This document shows positions 1 to 12,637 of a stretch of 64,000 nt of DNA, piece by piece (position 1 is the first letter of the stretch; every line of letters begins with the position of its first letter). The stretch covers positions 4,441,860 to 4,505,859 of the forward strand of contig JAQFVV010006200.1 of the NCBI GenBank assembly GCA_028023455.1. The letters run 5' to 3'. Made by a program: the position numbers and the translations under genes. This stretch comes from Epiperipatus broadwayi (taxonomy: Eukaryota; Onychophora; Udeonychophora; Euonychophora; Peripatidae). The notes beneath the pieces are model-generated. The model was not told where the DNA came from and ran no database searches. It worked only from the letters and a program-made list of their open reading frames with translations.

Positions 1-36
<36 letters not shown>
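1..36. repeat. (CA)n-(TA)n microsatellite
   Basis: A short CA run passes directly into a TA run at the window edge, so its full length is unknown. Confidence 0.9.
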
Positions 37-849
37 TAAATGAACAGATTTACAATTTATTTTGTTATACAGTGAAGTACTATGCTATATCTATATATAT
101 GATTTCATTTATATTCTATCATAAAAAAGATAAATGAACAAAAACATTTACATTAATAAATTTAATACAGTTTACAATACACAAGTAGCCATATTTCTGT
201 TATACCTGACCAAGTTTAAAATAAAATAAAATTCGTATATAAATTTTACAATATGTTGGCAACAGTTTTTCCATTTTCACACCGTACATGATCATGTTTA
301 TTAATAAAATTTCTTTGGTTTATGTTGAAATCATATATATATATATATATGTATTATTTTTTCTAATGTTATCTAAGAGTAATGCTAAAAGTTACAAATT
401 TAAAAACATTCTTAAAATTGATACTGATTTAAAATCATCAGAACAATTAGAAAGATCACAATTTCTTGATTTCTACTATGTTTCTATAAGAGAAAAAGTT
501 ATTAAAAAAGAAGAGTATCTCCCAAAGTATATTTAATTGTGACGAAAGTCAGATATTTTGCTATTCATTTTATTTAAAAAATATGACACAGTAACTTTTT
601 TCTTATTTTTTCAATGAGTAAATGAATAAACACATTCTCAATAAAATATATGTAAATGTATGCTCTCAATTTATTATTAATAAATATATTATTTAAAAAC
701 AATTGTTTATACTATGATCATAATCTATATGTGTATCCTAATTGTACAATATATATATAAAGTGTCTGTAATTATGAAAGTATATGCTTTAACTTGGACT
801 AAAATAATAAGTATATGAATACTGCATAGAGAAAAGTTTTATAAATTTG
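37..849. other. AT-rich stretch without recognised feature
   Basis: Very AT-rich sequence with short TA runs. The open frames here are low-complexity and resemble no protein I recognise. I see no gene, RNA or element end. Confidence 0.6.
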
Positions 850-1007
850 TTTTTTTTTTAAACAATATGTGCTTAGCTAACTTAAATTTTATATAAATTA
901 ACAATAACAGCATATATATATACACACTCCCATTTTTCAATTTATGTTACGTCTATGATTTGTAATAGTTAAAAGTCTTCTAAGCACATATTGTTTTTTA
1001 AAAAAAA
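850..1007. repeat. Short foldback (about 24 bp arms)
   Basis: Arms near 852-875 and 980-1005 are inverted copies built on AACAATATGTGCTTAG, separated by about 105 bp of AT-rich sequence. This is a small MITE-like hairpin. No target duplication is obvious. Confidence 0.6.
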
Positions 1008-1214
1008 CTTTATGAAAGATTTTCTTTATATGGAATTCCTATATTTATTATTATGAAGGGTGTGTGTTATTTATATGTGTGCATTGAAAAATATTGTATA
1101 CTTGTCATATGTATTCTAATAAAAGTTTATCAACAAAATGTAATATACAAGAGCATACCCAAAAATAATTGGAATTTTGTAATAAAAAATTGTATATTTA
1201 TATTTAGGTATTAC

Positions 1215-1866
1215 AAATTGAATCCCTTTCAAATTTTGCCATTTAATGCAATGCATCAGTCTAAACATGTTCTTAACTTTTTGAAGCAGTTTGGAACTTT
1301 TTGCAAAGAAATGTCTTTTAATGCCTCCATGTTTTTTTCTTCACCATTTCTAACTCTGCAAAAAAAGACATCATTCAAGAGAATAAAAAGAAGTCACTTA
1401 GAAAGTGACTGAGTAAATATGGCTGATGAATAAGCTGGTTCATACTAAATTTAATTGAAAGTGGTTTCACACTCAAGGCTTTGTGTGTTAGCACGTTGTC
1501 ATGGTGAAGATTGCACTTCTCACTTTGTCACAAAATAGGATATTTATTGCCTCACACAAAAGTTTCAAAACATGTAGGTTTTAAATGTCTGATTATTATA
1601 AAGGAATTCCAAGGAAACAATGCTTTTGCACCTTAAAAACATCATTTTGACACTGAACTTCACTCACCATGTTTTTCGGGATGTAGTGAATTTTCTAATT
1701 CTATTTTAAGCCACTTGTAAACTTGTGACAATACCAGAGCAACTTGCTTGTAAACTGTTTCAAGCACTACAAATATTTTCCTGCCATTTTCCATAAAAGA
1801 AAACAGAATTCCACATTGTTCCAACATTTCAGCCATTACAAAAATCGACAAGTACATGAAATGCAC
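1215..1866 (-). pseudogene. Decayed mariner-type transposase (internally deleted)
   Basis: On the minus strand, 1866-1660 reads as the N-terminal DNA-binding region of a mariner transposase, with a helix-turn-helix-like segment around VLSQVYKWLK. From about 1520 down to 1215 it reads as the C-terminal catalytic part: LHHDN near 1495-1510 matches the second catalytic Asp context, and DFFLFSRM near 1370-1400 matches the third. The middle of the protein, including the first Asp region, is missing, and the total length is about half the usual ~1 kb frame. Stops and frame changes interrupt the C-terminal half. It is a dead DNA transposon, so no function is expected. I could not place the terminal inverted repeats with confidence. 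Confidence 0.72.
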
Positions 1867-2324
1867 TTTATAAAAAAATGTGATTCATGATGCCATGATT
1901 TCACATGATGACATTGTATGGCAGATTGATGCAGAAGTATCATCACAAGAGGTACATAGAAGCAGAAGCATATGCTACAATAGGTATGCCTATCAGATAA
2001 TAATTCCAGTTATTTTTGGGTACCCCTTCATAAATATCAATTGGTTTGCCAGTATGGACCCAATTACATTGGTGAATTGAAATGTGCACTAAAAAACAAT
2101 CCATAAATACAATCTTCTGTGTAATGAATTACAATATTCTGTGGATATATTTAAATATGTATTTGAAAACATTCAGTTATTTATAATGAAAATTTTTGCT
2201 TTGACAGTGTTTTCATTTTTCTTATGGAAAATGATTTGAGGAAAATAAAAATCAAACATATTGGATAACTTATTAAATAAATAATGTAATTATGTTAATA
2301 TATATATATGTTGATCCGAAGATT

Positions 2325-4136
2325 TTCATGGGTTGCATATATAAAAGACACATTTTGCAGGTTGATCCATGTTAAAAAATTTAAATATTGATATACCGAC
2401 ATTGTGACTTGATCACACAAATCATCCATTGGGTGATAAAAGGTAGAAAGATAGTTATAGAGGCACTACAATCACTGTTTTGAAAAAAAAAAAACCCGTT
2501 AAAGTTCCACCAATAACAAAAATGTTAAATGAAGAATGTTTTTTAAAAAAATCTTTCCAAATAGGAGGAAGTTTGCATGTATCATCTCATTTATTGATAC
2601 AATCTGGCCTTTTTAAGTATCTCAATGGCTTCTCTAATTTTGCACTGGTAGAGATTATCACATCTGGATATGATCCTGGTACTAGAAAAATCAATTTTAT
2701 GATCTGAATCTATAGTATGGAGTGAGAGTGCTGATGATGATGAGTATTGTTTAACTGCATTAGCATGGTCATCTCTTCTAACACTGATGTGACAATTATT
2801 CATACCTATGTAAGAAGCTTTACAATTTTCACATGAGATTTGATAAACACCATGAGATTCAAGAGGGATTGAATCCTTAGGCTTGGTTATTATATTGCAG
2901 ATCTTTTGATGAGTAGAAAATGCTGTATCTATATTATAGCATTTTAATATACATCCAATACTCTCTGTAGTTTCTTTTACATATGGAAAACAAATCCTAA
3001 TAGCTGATTTATCATCTTTTTGTTTCCTATTTTGTCCATTTTGGGCTTGAAATAAGGCTTTTTTATAAATTTATAATTATAACTAGTTGATAATAAAACA
3101 CTTAAGAGTTTTGGCTACAGAAACTATCTGAGTTGGGTGATGATGAGAATGTAAATGTAAATATCTGTCCGTGAGTGTATTCTTTCTGTAAATCGAAAAA
3201 GATAAACTATTTGGTGCTCTGGTGACTAGAACATCAAGAAAAGGGAATTTTCCATTAGACTCTGTCTCCATTGTAAATTTAATATGAAAATGCATATTAT
3301 TTAAATGTAAGAAAAAATCATCTAATTTATTTTTTCCATGTTGCCATATGACAAAAGTGTCATCTATGTATCTGAGCCAAATGAGAGGTTTTAAAGATGA
3401 TGATTATAAAGCATGAGTTTCTTTATTTTCCATGAATAAATCAGCTATTACTTCTGAGATAGGTGAGCCCATAGGAGTACCAAAAACTTGTCTGTAATGC
3501 TGTCCATTGTATACAAAATATGTGTTCAAAAGACAATGTTTAAAGCAATAATATGGTCTGTTAAATTGCAACGTTGTGAAATTATATTTAAAGCCTCATC
3601 AATTGGAATGTTTGTAAACAAAGACACGACATCAAAACTGACCAGAATGTCATTAGCATTAACTTTAAAATTTTTTAAAACAGAAATAAAATGAAAAGAG
3701 TTTTTAATATATGATTAAATAGATGGGATTGTAGGTTTAATGAAATCCGATAAATATCTAGCTAAAATGTGAGTTGGAGATCCTATTGCGCTTACTATTG
3801 GACGAAGGGGGGGGGGTATCCGGTTTGTGAATTTTTGGCAGTCCATAAAATTTTGGACAGACACATGATTTTTCATGAGGGATTATTTTATTTTTCATCT
3901 GTTTTAATAGGCGACTATTAATAATGGCTTTTTTTTTTTCAAATACGTAGTAAAATCTCTTTTTGATAGTTTATAAGTTTTATCATTAAGCAAATCTAAA
4001 ATTTTATTATGGTAAATGTCATATCAATGACAACGGTACCATGATCTTTATTAACTGGAAGTACAACAATTGATTTGTCCGATTTTATATTATTTAATGC
4101 TTGTCTTTCTTTCTTTGAAATATTAGTTTTAGGAAG
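2325..4136 (-). pseudogene. Penelope-like element copy A: reverse transcriptase plus GIY-YIG endonuclease remnant
   Basis: Read on the minus strand from 4136 to 2325, this shows the hallmarks of a Penelope-like retroelement in order. First comes an N-terminal segment containing DKSIVVLPVNKDHGTVV (near 4085-4030), then the PKFYGLPKIHKP motif (near 3860-3810), then the RT catalytic box with YIDD (3359-3373), and finally a C-terminal GIY-YIG-type endonuclease with GVYQISCENC and SVRRDDHANA (about 2860-2760). Several stops and frameshifts break the frame, for example in the finger and palm regions. Such elements copy themselves by target-primed reverse transcription using the GIY-YIG nuclease. 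This copy extends about 145 bp further 5' than its partner copy B. It is inactive as it stands. Confidence 0.85.
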
Positions 4137-5735
4137 CTTAATGATAAAATTTATAAACTATCAAAAAAGAGATCATACTACGTATTTGGAAAAAACAACA
4201 AAAGCCATTATTAATAAATCACCTATTGAAACAGTGATAAAAAATAAAATAATTCCTTATAAAAAATCATGTGACTGGCCAAAATTTTAGGGACTTCCAA
4301 AAATTCACACACACCCTCCCTCGTCCAATAGTAAGTGCAATAGGATCTCCAACTCATATTTTAGCTAGATATTTATAGGATTTTATTAGACCTACAATTC
4401 CATCTATTAAATCATATATTAAAAACTCTTCATTTTATTTCTGTTTTGAAAAATTTTAAAATTAATGCTAATGACATTCTGGTCAGTTTTGATGTCCTGT
4501 CTTTGTTTACAAACATTCCAATTGATGAGGCTTTAAATATAATTTCACAATGTTGCAATTTACCAGACCATATTATTGCTTTGATTAAATACTGTTTTTT
4601 TGAACACATATTTTGTATACAATGGACAGCATTACAGACAAGTTTTTGGTACTCCTATGGGCTCACCTATCTCCGGAGTAATAGCTGATTTATTCATGGA
4701 AAATAGAAACTCATGCTTTAGTATCATCATCTTTAAAACCTCTCATTTGGCTCAGATACATAGATGACACTTTTGTCATATGGCAATATGGAAAAAATAA
4801 ATTAGATGATTTTTTCTTACATTTAAATAATATGCATCCTCATATTAAATTTACAATGGAGACAGAGTCTGATGGAAAACTCCCTTTTCTTGATGTTCTA
4901 GTCACTAGAACACCAGATAGTTGATCTTTTTAAATTTACAGAAAGAATATACACACAGACAGATATTTATATTTACATTCTTATCATCACCCAATATAGT
5001 GTTTTTTTAGCAACTAGTTATAATTATAAATTTGTAAAAAAAAAGCCTTATTTCAAGCCCAAATGGTCAAAATAGGAAACAAAAAGATGATAAATCGGCT
5101 ATTAGGATTTGTGTTCCATATGTAAAAGGAACTACAGACAGTACTGGATGTATATTAAAATTCTATAACAGCATTTTCTACTCATCAAAAGATCAGCAAT
5201 ATAATAACTAAGCCTAAGGATTTAATCCCTCTTGAATCTCATGGTGTTTATCAAATCTCATGTGAAAATTGTAAAGCTTCTTATATAGGTATGAGTAATC
5301 GTCGCATCAGTGTTAGGAGAGATGAGCATGCTAATGCAGTTAATCAGCACTCTCAATCCATACTATATATTCAAGTCATAAAATTGATTTTTCTAGTACC
5401 AGGATCATATCCAGATGTGATAATCTCTACCAGTGCAAAATTAGAGAAGTCATTGAGATACTTAAACAGCTAGATTATATCAATAAGCGAGATGATACAT
5501 GCAAATTTCCTCCTATTTGGAAAGATTTTTTAAAAAAATATTCTTAATTTAATATTTTTGTTATTGGTGGAACTTTAACGTTTTTTTCAAATCAGTGATT
5601 ATAGTGCCTCTACAACCGTCTTTCTACCTTTTATTACCCAGTGGAAGTCGAAACGTCGGTATATCAATACTTAAATTTTTTAACACGGATGAACCCGCAA
5701 AATAGTCTTATATATATACCGTAGGAAATTATCTA
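4137..5735 (+). pseudogene. Penelope-like element copy B: reverse transcriptase plus GIY-YIG endonuclease remnant
   Basis: This is a plus-strand copy of the same Penelope-like family as copy A. It reads the finger segment, FDVLSLFTNIPIDEALNII (about 4480-4545), the catalytic RYIDDTFVIW region (YIDD near 4757-4768), KLPFLDVLVTR, and then the GIY-YIG region with YQISCENCKASYIG (about 5247-5290). The endonuclease motif YIG is preserved here. Frameshifts separate these blocks, so no intact protein exists. The element starts abruptly at 4137, inside the RT N-terminus, so it is 5'-truncated, as is usual for target-primed insertion. The 3' flank (about 5640-5735) keeps a GTCGAAACGTC signature shared with copy A's end. 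Confidence 0.85.
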
Positions 5736-5900
5736 TTCACATGAGACTTTAATGACATTAAAAATAAATATATTGTTAAATGCTACTCAGAATGGCAGTC
5801 ATGCCATAAACTATTTATAGCTATTATTTATTTTTATATATTTATATTTTGTATATTGAAAGTTTATTTCGGACTTTTTGTGTGTGCGTATATATATGTT

Positions 5901-6241
5901 ATTAAAACCCAGTCAACAATTAGACAATCCCAATATCAATAACAATCAACGAATTCAAACTGTTATCAAGGCAATCTTCTTTTAACAATAAAGGTGGAAT
6001 CCCACCTGTATTAATTGTCCAATATACTTATATAGACACTAAAGATTGTCACTTAACCACAGAGATTGATATTATTGATACAAAGAAGTTTAAATAAACC
6101 TTTTTAAACAGGTAAATATAATCTATTCTGAATGCAAACTAATAAATAGTCCATTATAACATTAGAAACTGCAATTATATATATATGATTAAAATCAGAC
6201 AACAATTAGATAAACCCAATATCAATAACAATCAACAGAAT
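5901..6241 (+). repeat. Interspersed repeat (family F1) with direct terminal repeats
   Basis: A ~55 bp block at 5901-5955 (core AATATCAATAACAATCAAC) recurs in the same orientation at 6188-6241 and encloses ~230 bp. The inner part recurs at 57702-57940, and the start recurs inverted at 44400-44505, so this is a dispersed family. No coding capacity was seen. The arrangement would fit a small non-autonomous element, but the class is not identified. Confidence 0.6.
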
Positions 6242-7929
6242 TAATGTAATTATGAACGTACTTATGCTCACCTCAACTCATATCAGTCTATGCCCAGATT
6301 GATACAATCTGTAAACTATTCTTATCAATCTCATTTCAAAGAGTTGTAATGAGCAACCAGAAGCAATAAAGTTCTGGTATATAAATAAAATGGCTTATCA
6401 TTCATCGCTAAAGCACAGTTTTGAACATTCTGTATCAGATAATGATGAACGTTTTGTTGCGATTATACAAACCAATATTATGTAGAAGAGAATATTTCAA
6501 TATATATATCATAAATCTATTTATATAATGCTGTCCTCTATGAAAAACTCGAGCATTTTGTATAATTTTAATTCTCCATTGTATTATATTTTCAATCACA
6601 TTTTAAGACAGCGAAAAAGGAGGGGGGGGGATTGTATTTTTTTAAAAATCTAAATGTTATTTACATTGTGGAAATCACTAACATATTACTGAATGCAGTT
6701 TTTGGGTATTAAAAAATACAATATTTATTGTTTCCAAATTTTTAACACTTTTTATCACAATCTCCAATATATTCAACCATCAGCATAAAAATTCAAACCC
6801 TTCTCTCTTACTATACATCTATAGGTGAACTAAAGACATTTAACACCTGGATGTCCATGATCATATTATTAGTTTGTAGTTTGATATTTTCCCATTACTC
6901 AGCTCTCTTGCAAGATAGAGATTGGTTCTATCCACTTTTAATCTCTTGTAAAAAAAAAAAAAAATGTTGTATAACTTTTCCGTTTTATTTATTTATTTAC
7001 ACACAAAAACTCAGCCACATAATAGGCTATATTTATTTTCATTTTACAATAATATTGAGAATCTGTAGTTCGCACAATATACACATGCATAAAAAATATG
7101 ATACATGTCATTCGCTTCTTTTACCCGATTCAATGAAGATTTGATAATAGCACATCAAATAAGATGAAAATCATAGTGATTAATGTTATAAACTTATCAT
7201 TGTATTATGAATCATTCTTAGATAAAAATTTCCAAATGTTTTTGATTCATATTCTTAAACTGACAAAACATGTGTAAGAATTACTAAAATAAACCTTTTT
7301 ATGCTCTATTTAATACATATTCCTTAATCATCCTTTTAAATCCAATTAAGTATAAATATATTTATAATCCTTGATAATTGTAAAAATTATTAACATATAA
7401 TTGGATTTGATAGACGTCTTTGTTTGCATATGAAATTTCTTGATTCACCTGTCTTTTGAACTAATGGTGAAAGAAAGTGTTTGTTTACTAATTTTTCATT
7501 AGTGAAATATGAAAAATGTTTTGTATTTATTTAACTTGCCATTTTATGATTATTTAATGAAAATAGTTAATTATTATTTGACAGTGACCTTGAAATTAAT
7601 TTGCTTGTCAATCAAACTGTATAATAAATTACTATTAGCTTAATCAATTTTGATGAGACATTTTACCTATGTGATGTTATCTATACGTTTTGTTATGTTT
7701 TATAATCAATGTTAATTTGACTGAATTTATTAGTTTCTCTTACATAATGACTTTTGTAGCTTAATGAGTTGCTGAAAACATCCGTTTGGTATCCAATTTA
7801 TATTTTGGCAATATTAACTATGGCACAAGATATTACTTTTCTATATCATTTTTACTATACATTGTACAAATCTTTTCAACAAATAAAAAATCCTTCTCCT
7901 TTTTTCTTTTCAAAAACTTTATTTTTTAT
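6242..7929. other. AT-rich stretch without recognised feature
   Basis: There is a G run near 6621-6631, a poly-A run near 6950-6964 and short low-complexity frames. I see no recognisable gene or element. Confidence 0.55.
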
Positions 7930-8625
7930 CTCAATACTGAACATATATATACATTAATATACAAAACTCCAACGTTTCAACTGTTTTATCTCATACAGTC
8001 ATTTTCAAGGATCTGCAACAATATTAAATATATATCAACAAATAAACTTCAATTACATAAAAACTTTCTCTTACATTAACATAATAACAAACATATTAAA
8101 CATATGGAAATATATTTTACTTACAGCTTTCTCCCACTGCTATATCTTATTACTCTTTTTTTTTTTTTATTTACATTGTTTAATTACAATATATCTTAAA
8201 ATCATCCAAGAAACTTTCTATACAAATTTAAATACCAACTCTAATTTCCAAAAACCTCCCCCTTTCTTTAAATTTTATCTAAAACCCATCTTAAAACTAC
8301 ATTCCTAAACTATATATTTAAATGAATATAAAACAAATTTAAACATTCCCCCCCCCCTCTCTCTCTCTCTCTTTTATACAAAAAAACTTCTAACAATTTA
8401 CCTAAACCCATTAAGCATTTATTTTAATTATACAGTAATTTATATTCCTTATCTACTCCATTAATTCTATTTAGAGTAGGATTATATTTTTTTATATAAA
8501 AAAATTCTTTAACCATCCTTTCCTTGTAATTTTTAACCCTTTCTAACATTTTAATACTAAATTCTTTATGACCTAAACCTTTACAATGAATGTAAATATT
8601 TGAATTTTTGTCAACGCATTTGATA
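7930..8625 (-). pseudogene. 3' end of a third Penelope-like element
   Basis: On the minus strand, about 8610-8440 reads KGLGHKEFSIKMLERVKNY followed by MVKEFFYIKKYNPTLNRIN, which resembles the tail that follows the GIY-YIG nuclease in Penelope-like elements. Downstream, near 8005-7960, lies a CTGTATGA...GTTGAAACGTTGG stretch that matches the end-signature type seen at other PLE ends in this window. It is a different family from the 2.3-5.7 kb copies. The RT part is absent, so it is a 5'-truncated, dead copy. Confidence 0.6.
8341..8373. repeat. C-run followed by (CT)n
   Basis: A run of C is followed by (CT)n. It is simple-sequence DNA inside the PLE remnant. Confidence 0.85.
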
Positions 8626-9654
8626 TATGAAAAAAAAAAAAAAACATATATCAGATCATGTCCATTTTAAATTAATGAAGAATTGAGATAAAATGGTTCA
8701 TGTGAACAGTAGAAAAATCATTTCTTAAATAAATTATTTTTTTAATATTCTTTTTTTTTGTTGAAAAAATTAATCTGGTAATCACTCTTTCATGACTTAT
8801 TACACACACGCGCGTACATATGTTTATATAATATATATTCATATTCTAGGAGCTTCAGTGCAATAAAAATATAATATCTAAATAGCTGACGTTTCAGTAC
8901 AATAACAAGTATGCATGGATTTACATATTACATATTTTATATTTATTGCCCATGAATATCTTTGTTTTAACACAAATACATACATACACATATATATATA
9001 TCAAGCATATCTACTGGAGAATGCAAGACTGACACATTTATTACAAAAAATAGTAACTTAATACACATTTAACCTTACTTGCAACCCCGTTCTGTAATGC
9101 AGAAAATAACTTCAAATAAGCAGATTCTCTCACCCCCCCCCCATAATCTCTTGTCTAAGATTCTTAGACCATAGTAATTATACTGTAATAATAGGAGTGA
9201 ATATTTAAATAAGCTAAAAACAATACAAAGGCAAATTTAATTAAAAGGAGACCATTGATTCTTTTTTGAGACCTTGAGAAATCAAACAATGTAAATTCCT
9301 AATGTCCACTCCATAAGTTTTTGTAATTGCAGCTGTTATTTATTACTATATATTATTCATATAGTTTACAAATATGGATGAGCTGCTAATCAACATAGAT
9401 CATCCAGCATGGTGAGTTTAATGGCTTTTTACCTCGGAGTTTATAAACAAGTAACACTATGGTTTTCCTTCTCAGTTGCATGGTAGTTCTTAATTGAAAT
9501 ATCAATTGAGTTTTCTTGAAGACAGAATGAATGTTTGCATGAATGAACTTTTTTTAAATATTCTCAATCATAATAGACAAAACTAAGTCATAGCTTTATT
9601 CCCAGGAGACTATACAGTTGCCAAACAAGTAGCAATTGACATAAGCAGACTAAA
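8626..9654. other. AT-rich stretch without recognised feature
   Basis: A GAAACGTC-like string (minus strand, near 8888) hints at one more decayed PLE end, but too little remains to call. A C-run lies near 9133-9142. I see no gene. Confidence 0.5.
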
Positions 9655-11402
9655 GATCTCCTGATTGTGGGCCAGACTGCCATTTGATAACCTTTTATTT
9701 AGGAACTTACAACTGCAGATCACTTTCAAGAGAAGGAAGATTAGAAGAAAAACTAATTATTGAAAATTTGTGAAGTTAGAAGGACAGATGTACAGACAAT
9801 TGATTTAAAAAGTAGTCATGAACTGTACTACAAAGGCGGGAACATTGGAAGCACAAGTTATTATAATTAAAAAAATGGAAGAACAACTTTGTGGAGAGAG
9901 ATGATGTATCAGATAGAGGTGCAAGATTAGTATACCAAATGCAGATAATTGAGGTTTATGCCTTAAAAAATTTTCAATGTGAAGAAAAAGAGGATTTTTA
10001 TATGGATGTACAAAAGATTTTGATCAGACCAAACAACATTTTAAAATTGTCATGGAAGATTTAAATGTTAGAATTGGTAAATAACTGAAATTTATAGATG
10101 CTATGAATAAATTTGGTTATGGTGATAGAAGTGAAAGAAGTCATAGACTTGTGGAATTTTCAGACAAAAAAAAACTTTATATTATCAATTTTTTTTAAAA
10201 AAAAAACTAAATGGTAATAGTCATGGAGCATCCAAATGAAGTACAACAGAATTGGATTATATTTTGACTAAAAAAAAATATGTATTTCAAAATTGTAATG
10301 TTCTCAATAAATTCAACACAGGAAGTGATCATTGATTGGTGAGAAGTAAGCTATGTGTTAATGCCAATTTAGAAAGACAAAAATTATTAAAAAAACAGTT
10401 TTCACAGTTTAGACTTCTAACCTTTATACTTCTAACATTCAGAAACATTCCAATAAATTTAAATTAGAATTTACAAACCATTTTCAAATATTAACAGACT
10501 TTGAACATGGTTCAATTTGAATAAAAAAGTCAACTGATATACTTTTAAAAACTACAACAAAATAGCGGCTTTAAAAAAGCAGCAATTGACCAAGAAATTT
10601 CTACTGAAACGACAATTTATGAAGAAAAGAAATATGAAAAAATATATAAATGATGCTTTAAGAAGAATTAAATATCTAGAATTTTATAAAATGGTATGAA
10701 AAAGAGTTAATAACATATAAGAAAATATAATTATAAGTTAACAAGGAAGGTTATAGAAGAGAATAAAAGTCTGAAAATTTTGGTAGTGGTAGGAAACATT
10801 TCTAAAATAAGAAGAAAAGATGGAAGTATTATTAAAAAGAGAGATGACATCAGGTGTAGAAGAGTTCTAGCAAGAATTATATAATAAACAAGAAAAAGTA
10901 TCCCCTAAAATTACTATATCTTCTGAATTTCCTAAAGATTTTAAATGAAGAAATGAGACATGCAATTAAATCTATAGCCAAGGGAAAAGCTCTACATAAT
11001 GATGGAATTATAATTGTTATTCTAAAATAAGCCAATGAAGAAATAGAAACATGATAAAGATGTATCAAATGATTAAAAAAATGTAGTATTAATATTTTTA
11101 AAATGTGATTAAAGAAGATATTAGAAATTACAGATCTATGAATTTTTTTTATTAGTTTTATATAAAATTTTTATCAAGAAAATTACAACTTATTTACAGT
11201 AAACTTTAGTTTTAATCCAACCAAAAAAAAAAAAAACAAGTTGGATTTAAAAAATGTTTTAGTACTGTGGATCATTCTCAAGTATTGAAAGAAGTTATAA
11301 AAAGGACAAATGAATATGAGTTCTCATTACCCTTTGGATTTGTAGATTGTCAAAAAGCCTTTGATTTCATAAGCATTTCTTTAGTGATTAAAACATTGGA
11401 TA
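9655..11402 (+). pseudogene. RTE-type LINE, 5' half: endonuclease and start of reverse transcriptase
   Basis: From about 9780 the plus strand reads, across several frames, the apurinic-type endonuclease of an RTE-clade LINE: ELYYKGGNIGS, IIEVYALKNFQCEEKEDFYMDV (about 9946-10010), FGYGDRSERSHRLVEF (about 10112-10160), then GSDH near 10321-10335, the usual catalytic SDH motif of the fold. A linker follows, then the RT start with VDHSQVLKEVIKRTNEYEF and FVDCQKAFDFI (about 11265-11370). Stops and frameshifts are numerous. The frame ends abruptly at about 11402, just after the first palm motif. The rest of the RT resumes about 3.1 kb downstream at 14518, so the element was interrupted by later insertions. 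It is inactive. Confidence 0.8.
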
Positions 11403-11595
11403 TTGTAGCAGTTGATCTTAGCCCAAGATCGAGCTCCACTGTTCTACCACTTAACACACATTTCATCCTGTTTTTTTTGTCACATGTATATAAACTATAT
11501 GGATATTTCTGAGACCCTCTATAAAAATTTATAAATATAACTCTCAAATAAAAAATTTTCTTAATTTTAAATATTAACTTTTATGGATGCAATTC

Positions 11596-11597
<2 letters not shown>

Positions 11598-11646
<49 letters not shown>

Positions 11647-11692
11647 CTCCATATATATATATATATATATATATGGAGCTTATATATATATA
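11598..11692. repeat. (TA)n microsatellite containing a perfect palindrome
   Basis: A long TA run is followed by AAGCTCC-(AT)n-GGAGCTT (about 11644-11681), which is a perfect inverted repeat able to extrude as a cruciform. Confidence 0.85.
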
Positions 11693-12097
11693 AAAGCACA
11701 AACAAATCTTGTAAATAATTTTGTATTTTTTTTCTTAACTATATGTTATTTATTTTATAGATATTTTTCTTCGTGTAATTAAACAAATATTCAAGATGGA
11801 AGATGCAGTCATTAACTGTCCAAAAGTTATTAAAGGAGTGGGAAAATTACTTTGTTTCATGATTAAAAAGAAAATTTTAAATTAAAGTAAAATTTAAAAC
11901 AAAGCTAATTGATTTTAGTTAGCTGTTACATTTTTATCAAATCTATTTCCAATCTGGATATTGACTTGAATTTATTTTTGGACAGTTATCTAACAATTGC
12001 ATCTCCTCTAACAATAGAGAAAATATTTCTGTAGATTAAAGATTAATTAGAGTTAAGAAGTTTAATTAAAAACATTCTTTGAATACTTCAAAGTTTG

Positions 12098-12137
12098 TAT
12101 AAATAGGGCCAAAAGTCTATCATGTCAAAGTTCAGTC
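12098..12137 (+). promoter_or_regulatory. Candidate TATA promoter with initiator
   Basis: TATAAATAGGG begins at 12098, and TCAAAGTTCAGTC lies 28-39 bp downstream, with initiator-like TCA and TCAGT. GC-richer sequence follows to about 12350 and ends at a CTAAGGTAACA donor-like string near 12352. This layout resembles an element's own promoter and leader. No protein was recognised, so this is a weak call. Confidence 0.3.
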
Positions 12138-12637
12138 AATAGTCATTAACCGACTTAACGTCTGTTGATTTTTAAAAAGAGGGGCTTAAGCCACCTTCCC
12201 CTCCATCTTCAGTTCCACTCTTCAACATGCAGAGATGTAGCTCCTTCTGCTCAAGTGTGCCCATGCCGTCAAAGAACCACCGAGGCCAAGACATGTTAAA
12301 GAATGCCGCCTGCCACAGAAGACTCGTGCCTACTTTATTCCATACAATCCTAAGGTAACAAGTCTAAAGCCATTACAATTGTCTTACATGAATGCTATCT
12401 CTTTAAATTAATGTTTTTGTGTATATTTAATCTTTTTTAACTCGCTCATCAGTGAGTATGTTAAAACTAATAATTATTTCTTTAGTATCGATTCTCTATA
12501 ACCCTAACTAATTTTATTGTAAACTATTTCATCCAACTCACACTTCTTTTTTTTTTTATAATTTACCTGCGGTTATAATTTATTTTTAATAAGATTTTTA
12601 TATTTTTCACTAAACTTTTATTTGTAAATGCCAATCA

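Larger units (their letters stand above)
2325..5735. repeat. 3.4 kb inverted repeat formed by two PLE copies
   Basis: Positions 2325-3990 and 4137-5735 are diverged reverse complements, with an unpaired spacer of about 145 bp that is the extra 5' end of copy A. Landmarks pair across the axis: YIDD boxes at 3359-3373 and 4757-4768, and the end-signature GATATACCGAC at 2390-2400 with GTCGGTATATC at 5658-5668. The two arms carry different stops and indels, so they diverged after pairing or came from two insertions. Confidence 0.85.
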
